NCBI RefSeq assembly: GCF_014201615.1 | Contig: NZ_JACHEU010000006.1 | Coordinates: forward strand, 1-64,000 | Length of the DNA: 64,000 nt | Reading direction: 5' to 3' | Source: Aquamicrobium lusatiense | Lineage (GTDB): Bacteria; Pseudomonadota; Alphaproteobacteria; Rhizobiales; Rhizobiaceae | In this document: piece after piece, positions 1 to 11,175 of the stretch | Position numbering within the stretch: the first letter of the stretch is position 1 | Layout of the letters: every line of letters begins with the position of its first letter | Program-made: the position numbers and the translations under genes | The notes under the pieces: model-generated | The model's database searches: none | The model's input: the letters and a program-made list of their open reading frames with translations, nothing else | What the model was told of the DNA's origin: nothing

Positions 1-72
1 CGGCCGTGAAACGCCCCAGCGCCGATGGTACTTCGTCTAAAGACGCGGGAGAGTAGGTCGCTGCCAGGTCTG
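1..72 (+). rRNA. rrf: 5S rRNA, 3' part
   Basis: The first ~72 bases match the 3' half of an alphaproteobacterial 5S rRNA: the helix around GGTACTTCGTCT / AGACGCGGGAGAG and the closing GTCGCTGCCAGGTCTGC. The gene starts left of the window and its exact 3' end is approximate. An initiator tRNA gene follows about 160 bp downstream on the same strand, the normal tail of an alphaproteobacterial rrn operon, so bases 1-307 are read as host chromosome. Confidence 0.8.
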
Positions 73-230
73 CAAAACGCATGAAAATCTTCTCTTAAGA
101 AATAAGATTTAACTGGACCGGAATTAAGCGACGGATAGCCGAAAAAACTATCCGAAAGCCGCTTGACTTCGTCGCAGATTGGGATATTAAGCGGCCTCCT
201 TGATGCCGCTCCCGAGCGCGACAAGGTTGA

Positions 231-1928
<1,698 letters not shown>

Positions 1929-1940
1929 GCGCGGGCCTCC

Positions 1941-2141
1941 TCAGTCGGGGAGGCGGTCACGCGGCAGCCGGGCGGTCTCCTGTTGGACGAAATCGCGCGC
2001 GGCCTGCCGGGCGAGTTGGCGGACAAGATCGACGAGGCGAGGGTCCGGTTCCTGAGCCTCGGCCACGCGCGCCACGGCCTCATCGCTGGTCTGGGTGACC
2101 AGTCGAAGCTTCGTGGCTGTGGTTTGCCGTTGCCGAGCCAT
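1941..2141 (-). CDS. small hypothetical protein upstream of the recombinase
   Basis: A 66-aa basic, helical protein starting MARQRQTTATKL and ending ARLPRDRLPD. It lies 12 bp upstream of the recombinase start on the same strand and is probably cotranscribed with it. No family was recognised. Its position suggests a recombinase accessory factor, such as a recombination directionality factor or regulator, but nothing in the sequence proves this. The start was chosen because translation of the longer open frame beyond it has no recognisable protein character. Confidence 0.5.
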   Translation of the reverse strand: MARQRQTTATKLRLVTQTSDEAVARVAEAQEPDPRLVDLVRQLARQAARDFVQQETARLPRDRLPD

Positions 2142-2157
2142 CCTCGTCCCGCTTGCT

Positions 2158-2189
2158 GAATTGCCTGCGTGTAGTTTACGCAGCAATTC
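2158..2189. promoter_or_regulatory. 12-bp imperfect inverted repeat upstream of the recombinase operon
   Basis: GAATTGC-c-TGCGT (2158-2170), a 7-bp spacer, then ACGCAGCAATTC (2178-2189) form a dyad broken by one bulged base. It sits 17 bp upstream of the 66-aa gene's start codon, as expected for an operator or recombinase-binding site controlling the operon. Function is inferred from position only. Confidence 0.45.
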
Positions 2190-2542
2190 CGAACGGTTAC
2201 AGAGAAGCGCCCGGCGGCGTTCGGGCAGGAATGGAGGGCAGGATCGGGCATTGGCGTAGTCCTGAGCAGCATGGCGTCGCGCAAATACTGGCGCGATGCT
2301 GTGCGAATGGGCGGCTCGCCAAGGGATTTGAACATCTGCTCGCACAGCAAAACGTTCCAGCCATGTCCTGATATCAGTCTAACGTCGATGAGGTGTCGGT
2401 TGCAATACAGACCGAAAAGACAGCCTTGCCTTAGGCTGCCTACCGCGAATCGTCGCGTCCGCCATAGAACCCCATACTGGTTGGGTTGAATAGCGCTCAA
2501 AACTGCTGCCATACATCAGATGTGATCGCCAATTCAGCGGCG
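2190..2542. other. intergenic stretch with a long cruciform-forming repeat
   Basis: No convincing gene is seen here. A perfect 10-bp inverted repeat, TGCTGTGCGA (2297-2306) and TCGCACAGCA (2340-2349), encloses 33 bp that contains a smaller GGCG-gct-CGCC hairpin. It lies between the defence operon (3' end at 2543) and the recombinase operon, both on the minus strand. There is no U-tract, so it does not look like a simple terminator. Confidence 0.45.
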
Positions 2543-4507
2543 TCAAAGCGTTATCCATTCAATGAAATCTGAACTCCGCTTCTGCACCCTCATGAGCGCA
2601 TCTTTCACAACCGAGGGCTGCTTTGACACATTGATGACCAACGTATCCATCGCTCGGGTCAGGGGGATCATCATCCATTGCGCGGCAAAAGCCGCCGCAA
2701 GATCCTCCTTGGGTTCAAATAATCCACCAAGATTCGGCGGTGATGCCAACCATTGTTGGTATTTGTAATCATAGAAATCATCAAAGGCGTAGTTGATAAC
2801 GGTCCAGCCTTCGAGCCCGCGGCAGGAGTCATATTGCACGATCCGCAAAGCGTCGCGTTCCGTTGGATAAATTTCCCGGACGTCAGACGATGATGCGTCC
2901 CAAACGACGCCTCCGTTCTGGCGAATAGTCCGTCCCGGTATCGAGTAGGTATCTTCACCGTCGTGGACCACCAGCGATGGCGGAACGCATGCAAGTAGAT
3001 CGACAGGGTAGTTTCCGAGTTCCGCGGCTTCCCCGAAAATCTGACTCAACAACGCAGTTTGACCGGACATGTCACCCTCAACGATGATGACCCGTCCTCC
3101 ATTGGCGTCTGGATTTGGTTCGAGATCCCAGTTCTGAAGGCCGAGGGAATCAGCGCAATCGGCTACGAAATGCGCGAGATTAGCCTTCATTCTCAAGCAC
3201 CGCCGCAACCGGCGTGGCCGCATCTTTTCCCGTGCAAGTCCCGATGACCAATCCGCTACGGATGCCCGCACATACTGATCGACTCCGTCGGCCACAACAA
3301 TGCGTTCGGGTTGGTAGACTGCCCGCAAAATCTCGATTTCATTGGATGGCCAATCCTGCCCTTCATCGACGAAGATTGCGTCCCAGGCAAAATCATCGGC
3401 GTTGTCCTGAAGGACGCTCTCAAGGTCATCACGGGAAAGCGCTCCGCTACGAATGTAGTCCAGGAGAGTTTCCTTGTGTTCCTCGTAGCGCTCCAAAAAG
3501 CTATCGTAAGTCTTGATGATGCCGAGTTCATGCATCAGGCGGCCGACGAACGCATGCACCGTTTCAATCCGGATGCCGCCTTTTTCGATCTGGTGAGGGA
3601 CACCGAGCAGTGCCATCGTGCGTCTCATGTCGGCGACAAGTGCCTTGTTGTAGGTCAGCACGAGCGACCGCATCCGGTTACTGTCATAGGCACGATACGC
3701 CATCTGAAGAAGGATGACGGTCTTCCCAACGCCGCCTCTGCCACGGACTACGACTTGCCTATGTGTCAGATCATCGAGCCAGGCCTCGGGCAGTGCTGCC
3801 TTGACAATGCGATCCATGCGCCGCCGGTCGAGCGGCGTGGGCTCCATGGTCTGAAGCAAAGTGGACTCCGACGAGAACACTGAATCGAAGACATCCTCCG
3901 AGCCGAAGCTGAGCGTTACGCGGCGGTCGTTGTTCGCCGGAGACGACACTTGGCCCAAAATGTTCAGAATGCGTTCGAAGCTCGCATCGATGCCGAAACA
4001 GTTGTGCGGCCGTTTAGGGAGGTCGGGCTCACGCAGTCCGGAAAAGAAAATCAGATCCTGGAGATAGATCTTCGGCACACCGTTCCGCGCAAGGTACTTC
4101 TTGAGTTCGAATACCTGCTGCCGGGCCTTCTCGGTCACGCACTCCCAACCTCTGGGATACCTTACCGAAGCAACCTTGTCGTCGAACCTAACACCCGTCG
4201 CATCGTGTGATTTGGCCTCAATGACAAGGGCGAAGTTGCGCACCCAAGCGCGCCGCGGAACGAAAGGCTCGCCCTCACGCGGATAGAATTTGAACTCAAT
4301 GTCAAACTCGCGTGGCTCAGAGAACTGCCCCACCACAAAAAGGTCGATGTCTTCGATCGGATGTCCGTAAAGCTTAAGGCCAACGAAAATCTTCACATGA
4401 TCGTCGGGGTGCTGGCTGAGGTCGGGCCAGACGGCAAGCAATTGCTTTCGCAAATGCAGTGCTGCCTCGTATTCTTTCCCTTCGCCGACGCCAACCAGTT
4501 CTATCAT
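2543..4507 (-). CDS. nuclease-fold (NERD/PD-D/ExK-like) UvrD-type helicase, linked to the Druantia-like operon
   Basis: A 654-aa two-part protein. Residues 1-105 resemble a restriction-endonuclease/NERD fold, with EDIDLFVV (52-59) and VIEAKSH (95-101) supplying a D...ExK motif. The rest is a superfamily-1 UvrD/Rep-like helicase: Walker A GRGGVGKT (256-263), motif II DEGQDW (381-386), and C-terminal motif VI PLTRAMDTLVI (615-625). It probably unwinds and cuts DNA. It starts only 5 bp after the end of the DruE-like gene, so it is almost certainly in the same operon. As I recall it, canonical type I Druantia does not include such a gene; its membership here is inferred from linkage. Confidence 0.8.
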   Translation of the reverse strand: MIELVGVGEGKEYEAALHLRKQLLAVWPDLSQHPDDHVKIFVGLKLYGHPIEDIDLFVVGQFSEPREFDIEFKFYPREGEPFVPRRAWVRNFALVIEAKSHDATGVRFDDKVASVRYPRGWECVTEKARQQVFELKKYLARNGVPKIYLQDLIFFSGLREPDLPKRPHNCFGIDASFERILNILGQVSSPANNDRRVTLSFGSEDVFDSVFSSESTLLQTMEPTPLDRRRMDRIVKAALPEAWLDDLTHRQVVVRGRGGVGKTVILLQMAYRAYDSNRMRSLVLTYNKALVADMRRTMALLGVPHQIEKGGIRIETVHAFVGRLMHELGIIKTYDSFLERYEEHKETLLDYIRSGALSRDDLESVLQDNADDFAWDAIFVDEGQDWPSNEIEILRAVYQPERIVVADGVDQYVRASVADWSSGLAREKMRPRRLRRCLRMKANLAHFVADCADSLGLQNWDLEPNPDANGGRVIIVEGDMSGQTALLSQIFGEAAELGNYPVDLLACVPPSLVVHDGEDTYSIPGRTIRQNGGVVWDASSSDVREIYPTERDALRIVQYDSCRGLEGWTVINYAFDDFYDYKYQQWLASPPNLGGLFEPKEDLAAAFAAQWMMIPLTRAMDTLVINVSKQPSVVKDALMRVQKRSSDFIEWITL

Positions 4508-4512
4508 CTACT

Positions 4513-7500
4513 TCAACCGGTGACCTGCTGGTAGATGGTGCGCGTTGCCGTTGGAAGGTTACCCCGTATGACGAGTTCATTCTCGACAATGACCTGGTAC
4601 TCAGTGCCGCTGTCGCGAAATTCAGCTATCGTCGGATCAGCGGGATGACCTGTCGTCAACGGCCCCGAAAGTGCAATGACGAACTTCCGACCTTTGCATT
4701 CAGCAAGAATTGGAGCCGTTACCGACTTTCCATTCCCATAGGCGATTTTTGGCCCAGCCTCGAATGTCGCCATCCCCTCGTCGCGCCGGAGGAGATCGTT
4801 CAGCAACAAGGCTGTAGATCGCTTGAGGCGTTCAGCGCTGAATCCGGGATTCTGTCCTGTCAGCAGATATTCCAGCAGTTCAGCGCCCACATGCCTGTCG
4901 AGCAGGCGATGTTCGAATTTGTTCTTAAAGCTCCGCAAACAGCGGTAGCACGAAGCGTCACAGTCCTCGGGGCAGGTTTTCAGCAACTGGAGTGCGCGCT
5001 GGAACAGCTCAAGTCCGCGATCTGCAAACTGACTCGCAAAGCCCGCGCCGCCAGGAAGCGTGTCATAGAGAAAGATCTCTGCTTCCAACCCGCTTTTCCC
5101 CGCAGGAGTGAGCGCAGGTCGATACTCGGCCATCAACTCACCAGGCTCGATCTCCAGTATCTGGCATGCCGCCTTGGCAAGTGCTTCGCTGACAGTTCGC
5201 AGCGCGACATCCGTTGAATAGTGTCCCGGCTTCAGCTTGAGCGGCGCGGCCACGCGCATTGAGAACAGCGCGATGTCCGTGATGAAATCGGTCCCAAGCA
5301 CGAGGTGGCGTGTCGGTCCAATGCCATCACACATGAGTTTGTCGTCATCATCCGGATAAGGCTTGCGGTGGGGCGCCGCCAGGATCGACGAAGGGGTGTT
5401 GCTCGCTTCTATTCGGCCGCATTTGACACAGTAGTTGTATCCTTCTTGCTGCGGACCCGTATTCGACACCAGGAGGTGCCGCCGAGTTTTCAAGCTACGG
5501 ATTCGCTCATTAGCTTCGGACCAGCCCTCATCGTCTCCCGGCGTTCCCATCGTCAACTTCGCTCGGGTGGCGTAGCTAGTTTCCGGAATTTCGTCTGGAG
5601 ACGTCATCTCCTCGACGCCGATCGGGTGAGCAAATCCCGGCGGCCGCATCCAGTAGCGAGCGGGCCCAAATGTGTTTTCGCCACCGCATGCCTCGCAATC
5701 AGTCGTGTCATTGCGGACGATTTCACCCGCTTCGAACGTCCTCGCGAAACCACAGTCGCTGCATTCCATGTAGAGACGTTTGCTCTCCCAAGCGTGGAAG
5801 CGGTCGTCCTTCATGACCGAATAGATGGCCCCCGAGGTGTAGCACTTACCCGCAATCCAGACCTGTTTGTCCGGCGCATATTGGGAAAGCGCTATCGGCA
5901 AGCCCTGTGAGGGCGCGAATTTCATGATGTGTCTGTGGCGGGACGACCGGTCGCGGTCGAATACGTGGAAGGTCGCAACATCAGTCGGAAATGCGTATCG
6001 AGGTAGCTTCCCGCAGTAAAGGAGGCGGTCCAGCATCTTGCCGGGGCTGGAAGCCTGCTGCGGGTGTTCTTCTCCTTCCTCAGCTGCTTCTTCGTCACCG
6101 GCGATATCGTCGTCGTCCTCATCCTCGGTCTCGTCCTCTTCACCGGGACCAGGGGCGATGGCCTCGTCCACAGCTTGAAGGCAATCACTGACGAACTCAC
6201 CTAGGAGAAGAGCCCGATCGTCTCCGGATAGCTGCTCAGGAATCCACCCGGCTATGCGGGTACGCAACGTCTCCTCATTGTCGGCGAGCCATGCCGCGAA
6301 GTCATCCCGATTCAAGAGCGAATCCGCCTTCCGAAAACCGGAGACACTTCCCAGAACAGAAAATAGATCGTGTGGTTGGTCAGGGTCGATGATCGGAAGG
6401 CGATCCTGGTGATAGTTCTGCAGGAGGAACGCGCGGATGTGGCGGCGCACGATCTCAGGGTTGTCCAATGTCAGTTTCGGGTCGACGACATCACCCCGGA
6501 TCATCTCGTCGGGCTGGGAGAAATAGTGCTCATCATGGCTGTCTGCGCTCCCAAACGCGACGACTGTGGCTACAGCATTGCCGCGGCGACCTGCACGGCC
6601 TGCCCGCTGCTGATAGTTAGCACGCCCAGGCGGCATGTTTCGCAGGGCCACGCCTGACAATGCTCCGAGGTCGATACCGACTTCCATAGTCGTCGTGCTG
6701 GACAAAATGTCGATTGCGGTGGAACGCCCTCCAAGACCGCTCCCACTCAGCGCGATATCCTGGAACAAGAGCTCATTTTCTTCTGCTTTGGAGAACACAT
6801 CCTCGTTTTGCGGCGCGTTGAGCTGGGCAGTGTGTTCAGCGGCAATGAGAGCCATCGGCTGCCGCGGCGGGTCCTCAAGTGCCTGCGTAACCGGTTTGCG
6901 ATAAAAACCTTTGCGCGCAAGAAAGACCGGGTCGGCATCTGGATCAAGCGCGGAGACGGTATCACTTCCGCAGTCAAGGCAGCTTTCAATGCCAGGGATA
7001 GGACGATGGACCGATTTGCAACTTGAGCAATGCACCCAGGCACCATCAAACTGGAGCGAAAGCTCGCTGCCGTTCAGGCACCGATACCCACTCTCCACTG
7101 ATTGCGTGAACCACTTGAGCAGTTCCGGCGACCAGCTATCCCAAAAGACCTTCCTGGCGGCCTTATCGTCGATGACGGATTCAATCGCCTTGATCTTAGC
7201 TTTCGGGTTTCGCGGCTTGACCCGAAACCCTTCTGATGGCGGCCGATTAATCCAGGTGCCCGGCATCTGCGCAAGCCTGAAGCCGTTGTTGTTCCAGCAC
7301 CGCAACCAGTAACGCGCGATCGCAAGTTTGGCCTCATCGGTCTCAGCGAACCCCGGTATCGGCGGCAGGCCCAATATCTTCTTTGTGTGGCGATCGCTTT
7401 CTTTCAAAGTTGCGAGCGCCAGGGGTTCCATCCCCCAAAACCTGTCGGTCAAGGTCGTCAGCATGCTGCTAAGCAGCGACTCCGGCGGACGGTGAGCCCG

Positions 7501-10077
7501 AATTTCCAACAGCAGGCTCAACAAGGTCGACGGATCTTCCAGTTCATCCTGGCGGACCGCCTCGTCTACAACTTCTTCAGCATCAAAGTTTTCCCCGCCC
7601 CGCATTTCCGGACGCAGGCGCACGTTCAGGCGTTTAGAGGCGAGCAACACACCAAAATATAGGTCGTCGAGATTCAGGTGCGGGCGAATTGCATCCTGTT
7701 CCTTGAGCCAATTGAAGCCGCTGATGATCAGGGGGCGGAGAGAATCTCGCTCGGAATACATCTGCAGATTGGGTGCGAGGCGAGCTGCCACTTGTCGGGA
7801 GTCCGAGAAGGCGAGCACTTTGCGGCCGCGCAGAGGAGCAAATGGTGTCGCTTCTTGTGGCCCTGGAGGCTGAATTTGGATTTGTCGGGCGAGTAACGCC
7901 TGGAAGGGCTGGTCACCCTTGGTTTGATGGTCTTGCACATAGCTGCGCCCAAAGCGTGCCGTCTTGCCGCAAACCGCGCACGGAGTGAACTGACCACGTG
8001 ACTCGAAGCTGTTGTCGTTCTCATTCTCGTCATCGGCGGTATCGTTCAGTCGATCCTGACGGATGAAGACCGTTCGCATGCGCGGTCCGGGTGTGAGCGG
8101 ATTCAGTTGCCCTGTTTCCAGATCGTAGTCGGCTGGTTCGGCGCCATCGTCGTGCGCAGGCTGCTCAAGAAGCAAGTCGATAGGTAGCAACGGGCTTGTC
8201 TCTCCACTCGCCATGCGCAACTGCTCTCCCGGCTCGGACCAGAGAGCACGCGGTGAATCGACGTCGTCGGTATAGGCGCGAGCGTAAGCGGTCCCGCAGT
8301 TGCGGCAGGTGAACAACTCAAGGACCCGGGCACCACACCCGCATTCTTCCGACGGCTGCGAGTACATCTTCCCGCAGATGCCATCACGTTGATCCTCGGA
8401 GAGCTCGCTGCAGTCTGGGTCCATACAAACCCAAAGGCCAGGCAAGCCCCGAAAGAAGTTGTGTATGCGGCAGGGCAGCAATCCGGGTAGATTCGGCTCC
8501 GGCCTCGCAACGCTACCGAGCGCCATCAGGACAGTAACGGCTTCATCGGCGGTTTTGGCCGGAACATCGCCGGCAAACAGAAAAGTGCCAAGCTCGGCGA
8601 TGGGCCGGGCTTCCTTCATCGTCGCATTAATTAGTGCGCACATAGCAGGGAACGATTTCAACGCATCGAAGAGCCCACGTTCTGTCGATTCCGCACCCGT
8701 AACGCCTCGGTAGTCGAGCAACGGCGTAATCAATGCCAGCTTGGCATCGTCAGAATCCGCCTCGTAGAATGCATTCAGATCAATCCCGGAAAGGGCTTCG
8801 GCGTCCTCCAACGTTCCCTTCCCGGCACCTTCCTTGAGATCGAGTGTGCCTTCGATTGGAACGAAGGTATCAGCCGGGACGCCGGAGAGTTGCGATCCAA
8901 ACGCCGGGGCATAGTCAGCATCTTTGAAACTCGCTGTCGCGCAGATGATCCGGAAACGGTCTTCCGGGACACCGATCCGGTCCCGCAACCGTCTTAGCAG
9001 CAGTCCCACTTCTGCGCCGGCGGCACCGCGATAGAGGTGCGCTTCGTCGAGCACCACCAGAAAGGTCTCGTTCGGGTTGTCAGCAAGCCACTCACGTGTC
9101 CTGTCAAAGATTGCTCGCTCAATCGGCCGCATGAGCATGTATTCGAGCATCGAGTAGTTCGTGACGAGCAGGTCAGGCGGTGCGGCATGGACTTCGTGTC
9201 GCGTCAGAAGTTCGGAGTCGTCAGGCAGCGTAACCGCCCTGACGAACTCTCCCGTCTTCCGGTCTTGCCAAGCGCTGCCCTTTTGCCCGAACCAGGCTTC
9301 CAGATCGGGTTTTGCTGGCCATTTGCCGCGATCCTTCAAGGCGGTCAGCAACTCTACAGCTTGTGCCTTTTCTTCGGCATCGTCGCTGTCCGCACGCCTG
9401 AGCACGTCGACGTAGAAGCTGTCGAAGGATTGTAGTCGCGACGAATCCTTCTTCGACGTGCGAATGCCCGCATACGGGGTCCGGCTTGTATATCGGGCAA
9501 ATCGAGGTGGGCGGCCACACCACTCCTTGAAGGAACTGACGAGGCGCGGGTCGCCCAGCAAGGCGCGAAGTCGCCCCAACTGGTCGTTTACGAGCGCATT
9601 CATCGGATACATGATTAGCGCCCGCATCGCGGGCTGCTCAGCGAAGACACTGGGACGCGTTTGCGCCTCCTGCGCAAACTTGCCCAGGATCGGAAGAAGG
9701 AAAGATTCCGTCTTTCCCGAACCCGTCCCCGTCATGATGACCAGATTCTTTCCATCGATGAGGTTGTGACGAAGCGACTCCGCCTGGTGCTTGTACGGAG
9801 GATCGTAAATCAACCGCGGAAGGCCTTCGCTCGGAGAACTCAATCGTGAAAAGAGCGTCTGCGCGGCCGACGGCAGTCCGACCATTGAGCCGAATGTATC
9901 GCCCGTTTGGTATTTAGGCGTCGATTCGAGATAAGGGACGCGATGAATGACACCGTCACGTTCAAGAAGGTGTTGCCGCTGCGCAATCAACGATGGGGCA
10001 CTTATGTGGTATGTCGCCTCGATATAGTCACTCAGCGAGCCGTGCAGGTTTTCTATAGTTTCTTTAATTGTCTGCAT
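4513..10077 (-). CDS. druE: DruE-like giant DEAH-box helicase with DUF1998 domain
   Basis: A 1854-aa superfamily-2 helicase. Motif I is TGTGSGKTE (116-124) and motif II is DEAH (344-347), with TNYSMLEYMLMRP between them, typical of DruE/DpdJ/MrfA-like enzymes. The helicase motif QRAGRAGRR is near residue 1160. Cysteine pairs CRNCG and CAVCG lie in the middle. The DUF1998 C-terminus carries CPEDCDASCYRCLRS...LLDRH near 1700-1727. An acidic low-complexity stretch separates the halves. As the last gene of a DUF4338-led operon it matches DruE, the core of Druantia anti-phage systems. A GGAGGGGG ribosome binding site precedes the start. A DISARM DrmB or other DUF1998 helicase is the alternative, but the DruA neighbour favours Druantia. 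Confidence 0.85.
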   Translation of the reverse strand: MQTIKETIENLHGSLSDYIEATYHISAPSLIAQRQHLLERDGVIHRVPYLESTPKYQTGDTFGSMVGLPSAAQTLFSRLSSPSEGLPRLIYDPPYKHQAESLRHNLIDGKNLVIMTGTGSGKTESFLLPILGKFAQEAQTRPSVFAEQPAMRALIMYPMNALVNDQLGRLRALLGDPRLVSSFKEWCGRPPRFARYTSRTPYAGIRTSKKDSSRLQSFDSFYVDVLRRADSDDAEEKAQAVELLTALKDRGKWPAKPDLEAWFGQKGSAWQDRKTGEFVRAVTLPDDSELLTRHEVHAAPPDLLVTNYSMLEYMLMRPIERAIFDRTREWLADNPNETFLVVLDEAHLYRGAAGAEVGLLLRRLRDRIGVPEDRFRIICATASFKDADYAPAFGSQLSGVPADTFVPIEGTLDLKEGAGKGTLEDAEALSGIDLNAFYEADSDDAKLALITPLLDYRGVTGAESTERGLFDALKSFPAMCALINATMKEARPIAELGTFLFAGDVPAKTADEAVTVLMALGSVARPEPNLPGLLPCRIHNFFRGLPGLWVCMDPDCSELSEDQRDGICGKMYSQPSEECGCGARVLELFTCRNCGTAYARAYTDDVDSPRALWSEPGEQLRMASGETSPLLPIDLLLEQPAHDDGAEPADYDLETGQLNPLTPGPRMRTVFIRQDRLNDTADDENENDNSFESRGQFTPCAVCGKTARFGRSYVQDHQTKGDQPFQALLARQIQIQPPGPQEATPFAPLRGRKVLAFSDSRQVAARLAPNLQMYSERDSLRPLIISGFNWLKEQDAIRPHLNLDDLYFGVLLASKRLNVRLRPEMRGGENFDAEEVVDEAVRQDELEDPSTLLSLLLEIRAHRPPESLLSSMLTTLTDRFWGMEPLALATLKESDRHTKKILGLPPIPGFAETDEAKLAIARYWLRCWNNNGFRLAQMPGTWINRPPSEGFRVKPRNPKAKIKAIESVIDDKAARKVFWDSWSPELLKWFTQSVESGYRCLNGSELSLQFDGAWVHCSSCKSVHRPIPGIESCLDCGSDTVSALDPDADPVFLARKGFYRKPVTQALEDPPRQPMALIAAEHTAQLNAPQNEDVFSKAEENELLFQDIALSGSGLGGRSTAIDILSSTTTMEVGIDLGALSGVALRNMPPGRANYQQRAGRAGRRGNAVATVVAFGSADSHDEHYFSQPDEMIRGDVVDPKLTLDNPEIVRRHIRAFLLQNYHQDRLPIIDPDQPHDLFSVLGSVSGFRKADSLLNRDDFAAWLADNEETLRTRIAGWIPEQLSGDDRALLLGEFVSDCLQAVDEAIAPGPGEEDETEDEDDDDIAGDEEAAEEGEEHPQQASSPGKMLDRLLYCGKLPRYAFPTDVATFHVFDRDRSSRHRHIMKFAPSQGLPIALSQYAPDKQVWIAGKCYTSGAIYSVMKDDRFHAWESKRLYMECSDCGFARTFEAGEIVRNDTTDCEACGGENTFGPARYWMRPPGFAHPIGVEEMTSPDEIPETSYATRAKLTMGTPGDDEGWSEANERIRSLKTRRHLLVSNTGPQQEGYNYCVKCGRIEASNTPSSILAAPHRKPYPDDDDKLMCDGIGPTRHLVLGTDFITDIALFSMRVAAPLKLKPGHYSTDVALRTVSEALAKAACQILEIEPGELMAEYRPALTPAGKSGLEAEIFLYDTLPGGAGFASQFADRGLELFQRALQLLKTCPEDCDASCYRCLRSFKNKFEHRLLDRHVGAELLEYLLTGQNPGFSAERLKRSTALLLNDLLRRDEGMATFEAGPKIAYGNGKSVTAPILAECKGRKFVIALSGPLTTGHPADPTIAEFRDSGTEYQVIVENELVIRGNLPTATRTIYQQVTG

Positions 10078-10098
10078 ACTTGTCCCCCTCCCGCATTC

Positions 10099-11175
10099 TT
10101 ACGCGTCCGTCGGCACCAGCCACAAGTTTTCCTGAAGATTTTTTTCTTCTTCTGCCGCCTCTGCCACGGGAATCTCGTACGCGAACAAGCTGCGGCTACG
10201 TGGACGTTCGTGACCGAGAACCATCAATCGGCGCTGCGCCCAGAGTGGCAACGGCGAAAAGAAATCGAAACGGACACCGGCATCTGTGGCGCTGCGCCTG
10301 TATTGCTGCGGATGTCCCGCTATGCGGTCAATCGCCATCTGTAAGTGCCACGCGGCATCGCATCCGCGCCAACGAAAGTGCCTGAGAGGCAAGTCGACGA
10401 TCCGCTTCAACGTGCCATCGGCGAGTTCTGCGAAGTTCCAGAGTGGCGCGCCGAACTCCTGCGGCCGGCGTGCGACAAATGTACCGGTCTGCCCACGCGG
10501 TGCGCCCCATCGCCCGCGATAATAGGTCACCTTGGTGTCTCGATCGAGGATCTCGAGACCGGATACCGGTCCGCATGTCGGCTGAGAGGCCAGTTGATTT
10601 TCGAAACGTTGGATCAACTGTTCAGGGGTCTGCGCTTTGGGCGATCGGAGCCACACGGACTCAGACAATTGATGCAGTCCGTGCGCGATCAACTGCTCGA
10701 TCAGATCCTCGCCGGGCTCGGGTGCGATAAACTGCGTCACGTGGGAGCGGACCACGCGCCGCGCCAGGTGTTCCGGCAAGAAGATGTCCTGATCGGGAGC
10801 GATTCCGGTCAAGAAGATGCTTCCGGTACGGCGAACCACAAAAGATGGCGGCGCCGCAAATACCCAGGTTCCTTTAGCGTCTGGTTCATCGGTCGCGACA
10901 TCGGATAGCTCTAGCAAGTCACCGGCGACGATCATGGCCTCGGTCAGATTGTCCAGCCGATCGGCGAGTGCTTCGAAGTCCGGCTGCAAGTATGAAAGGC
11001 TTTCCATGAGGGCGGCGCGAAGCGCGGTCCTTGAACATGGACAGTGTATCCCTGCTGCACGCCGCAGGAGGCCCGCCAACAGAATGTCGTCAAGCCCAGA
11101 AGGCTCGATCCCCATGCCAAGCGCCGTACGGCAGCAGCCCAAAACCTCATCCGGAGTGAGTTCAGTGATCGTCAT
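10099..11175 (-). CDS. Druantia-like operon protein, DruD position (358 aa)
   Basis: No recognised domain. The ATG at 11175 was chosen because it overlaps the upstream gene's TGA (ATGA) and has a GAGGTGGGA ribosome binding site, so translation is coupled. A longer start at 11217 is possible. The protein looks globular with a helical N-terminus. Residues toward the C-terminus (YYRGRWGAPRGQ, FRWRGCDAAWHL) are rich in aromatic and basic residues. The tail is acidic then hydrophobic (AEEEKNLQENLWLV). It sits directly before druE, where type I Druantia carries DruD, but homology to DruD was not tested. Confidence 0.7.
   Translation of the reverse strand: MTITELTPDEVLGCCRTALGMGIEPSGLDDILLAGLLRRAAGIHCPCSRTALRAALMESLSYLQPDFEALADRLDNLTEAMIVAGDLLELSDVATDEPDAKGTWVFAAPPSFVVRRTGSIFLTGIAPDQDIFLPEHLARRVVRSHVTQFIAPEPGEDLIEQLIAHGLHQLSESVWLRSPKAQTPEQLIQRFENQLASQPTCGPVSGLEILDRDTKVTYYRGRWGAPRGQTGTFVARRPQEFGAPLWNFAELADGTLKRIVDLPLRHFRWRGCDAAWHLQMAIDRIAGHPQQYRRSATDAGVRFDFFSPLPLWAQRRLMVLGHERPRSRSLFAYEIPVAEAAEEEKNLQENLWLVPTDA

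Noticed and set aside
4513..10077. DISARM, Dpd or BREX assignment for the DUF1998 helicase
   Set aside because: No DISARM methyltransferase or phospholipase-D gene, no Dpd deazaguanine genes and no BREX genes are adjacent, whereas a DUF4338 gene leads the operon.
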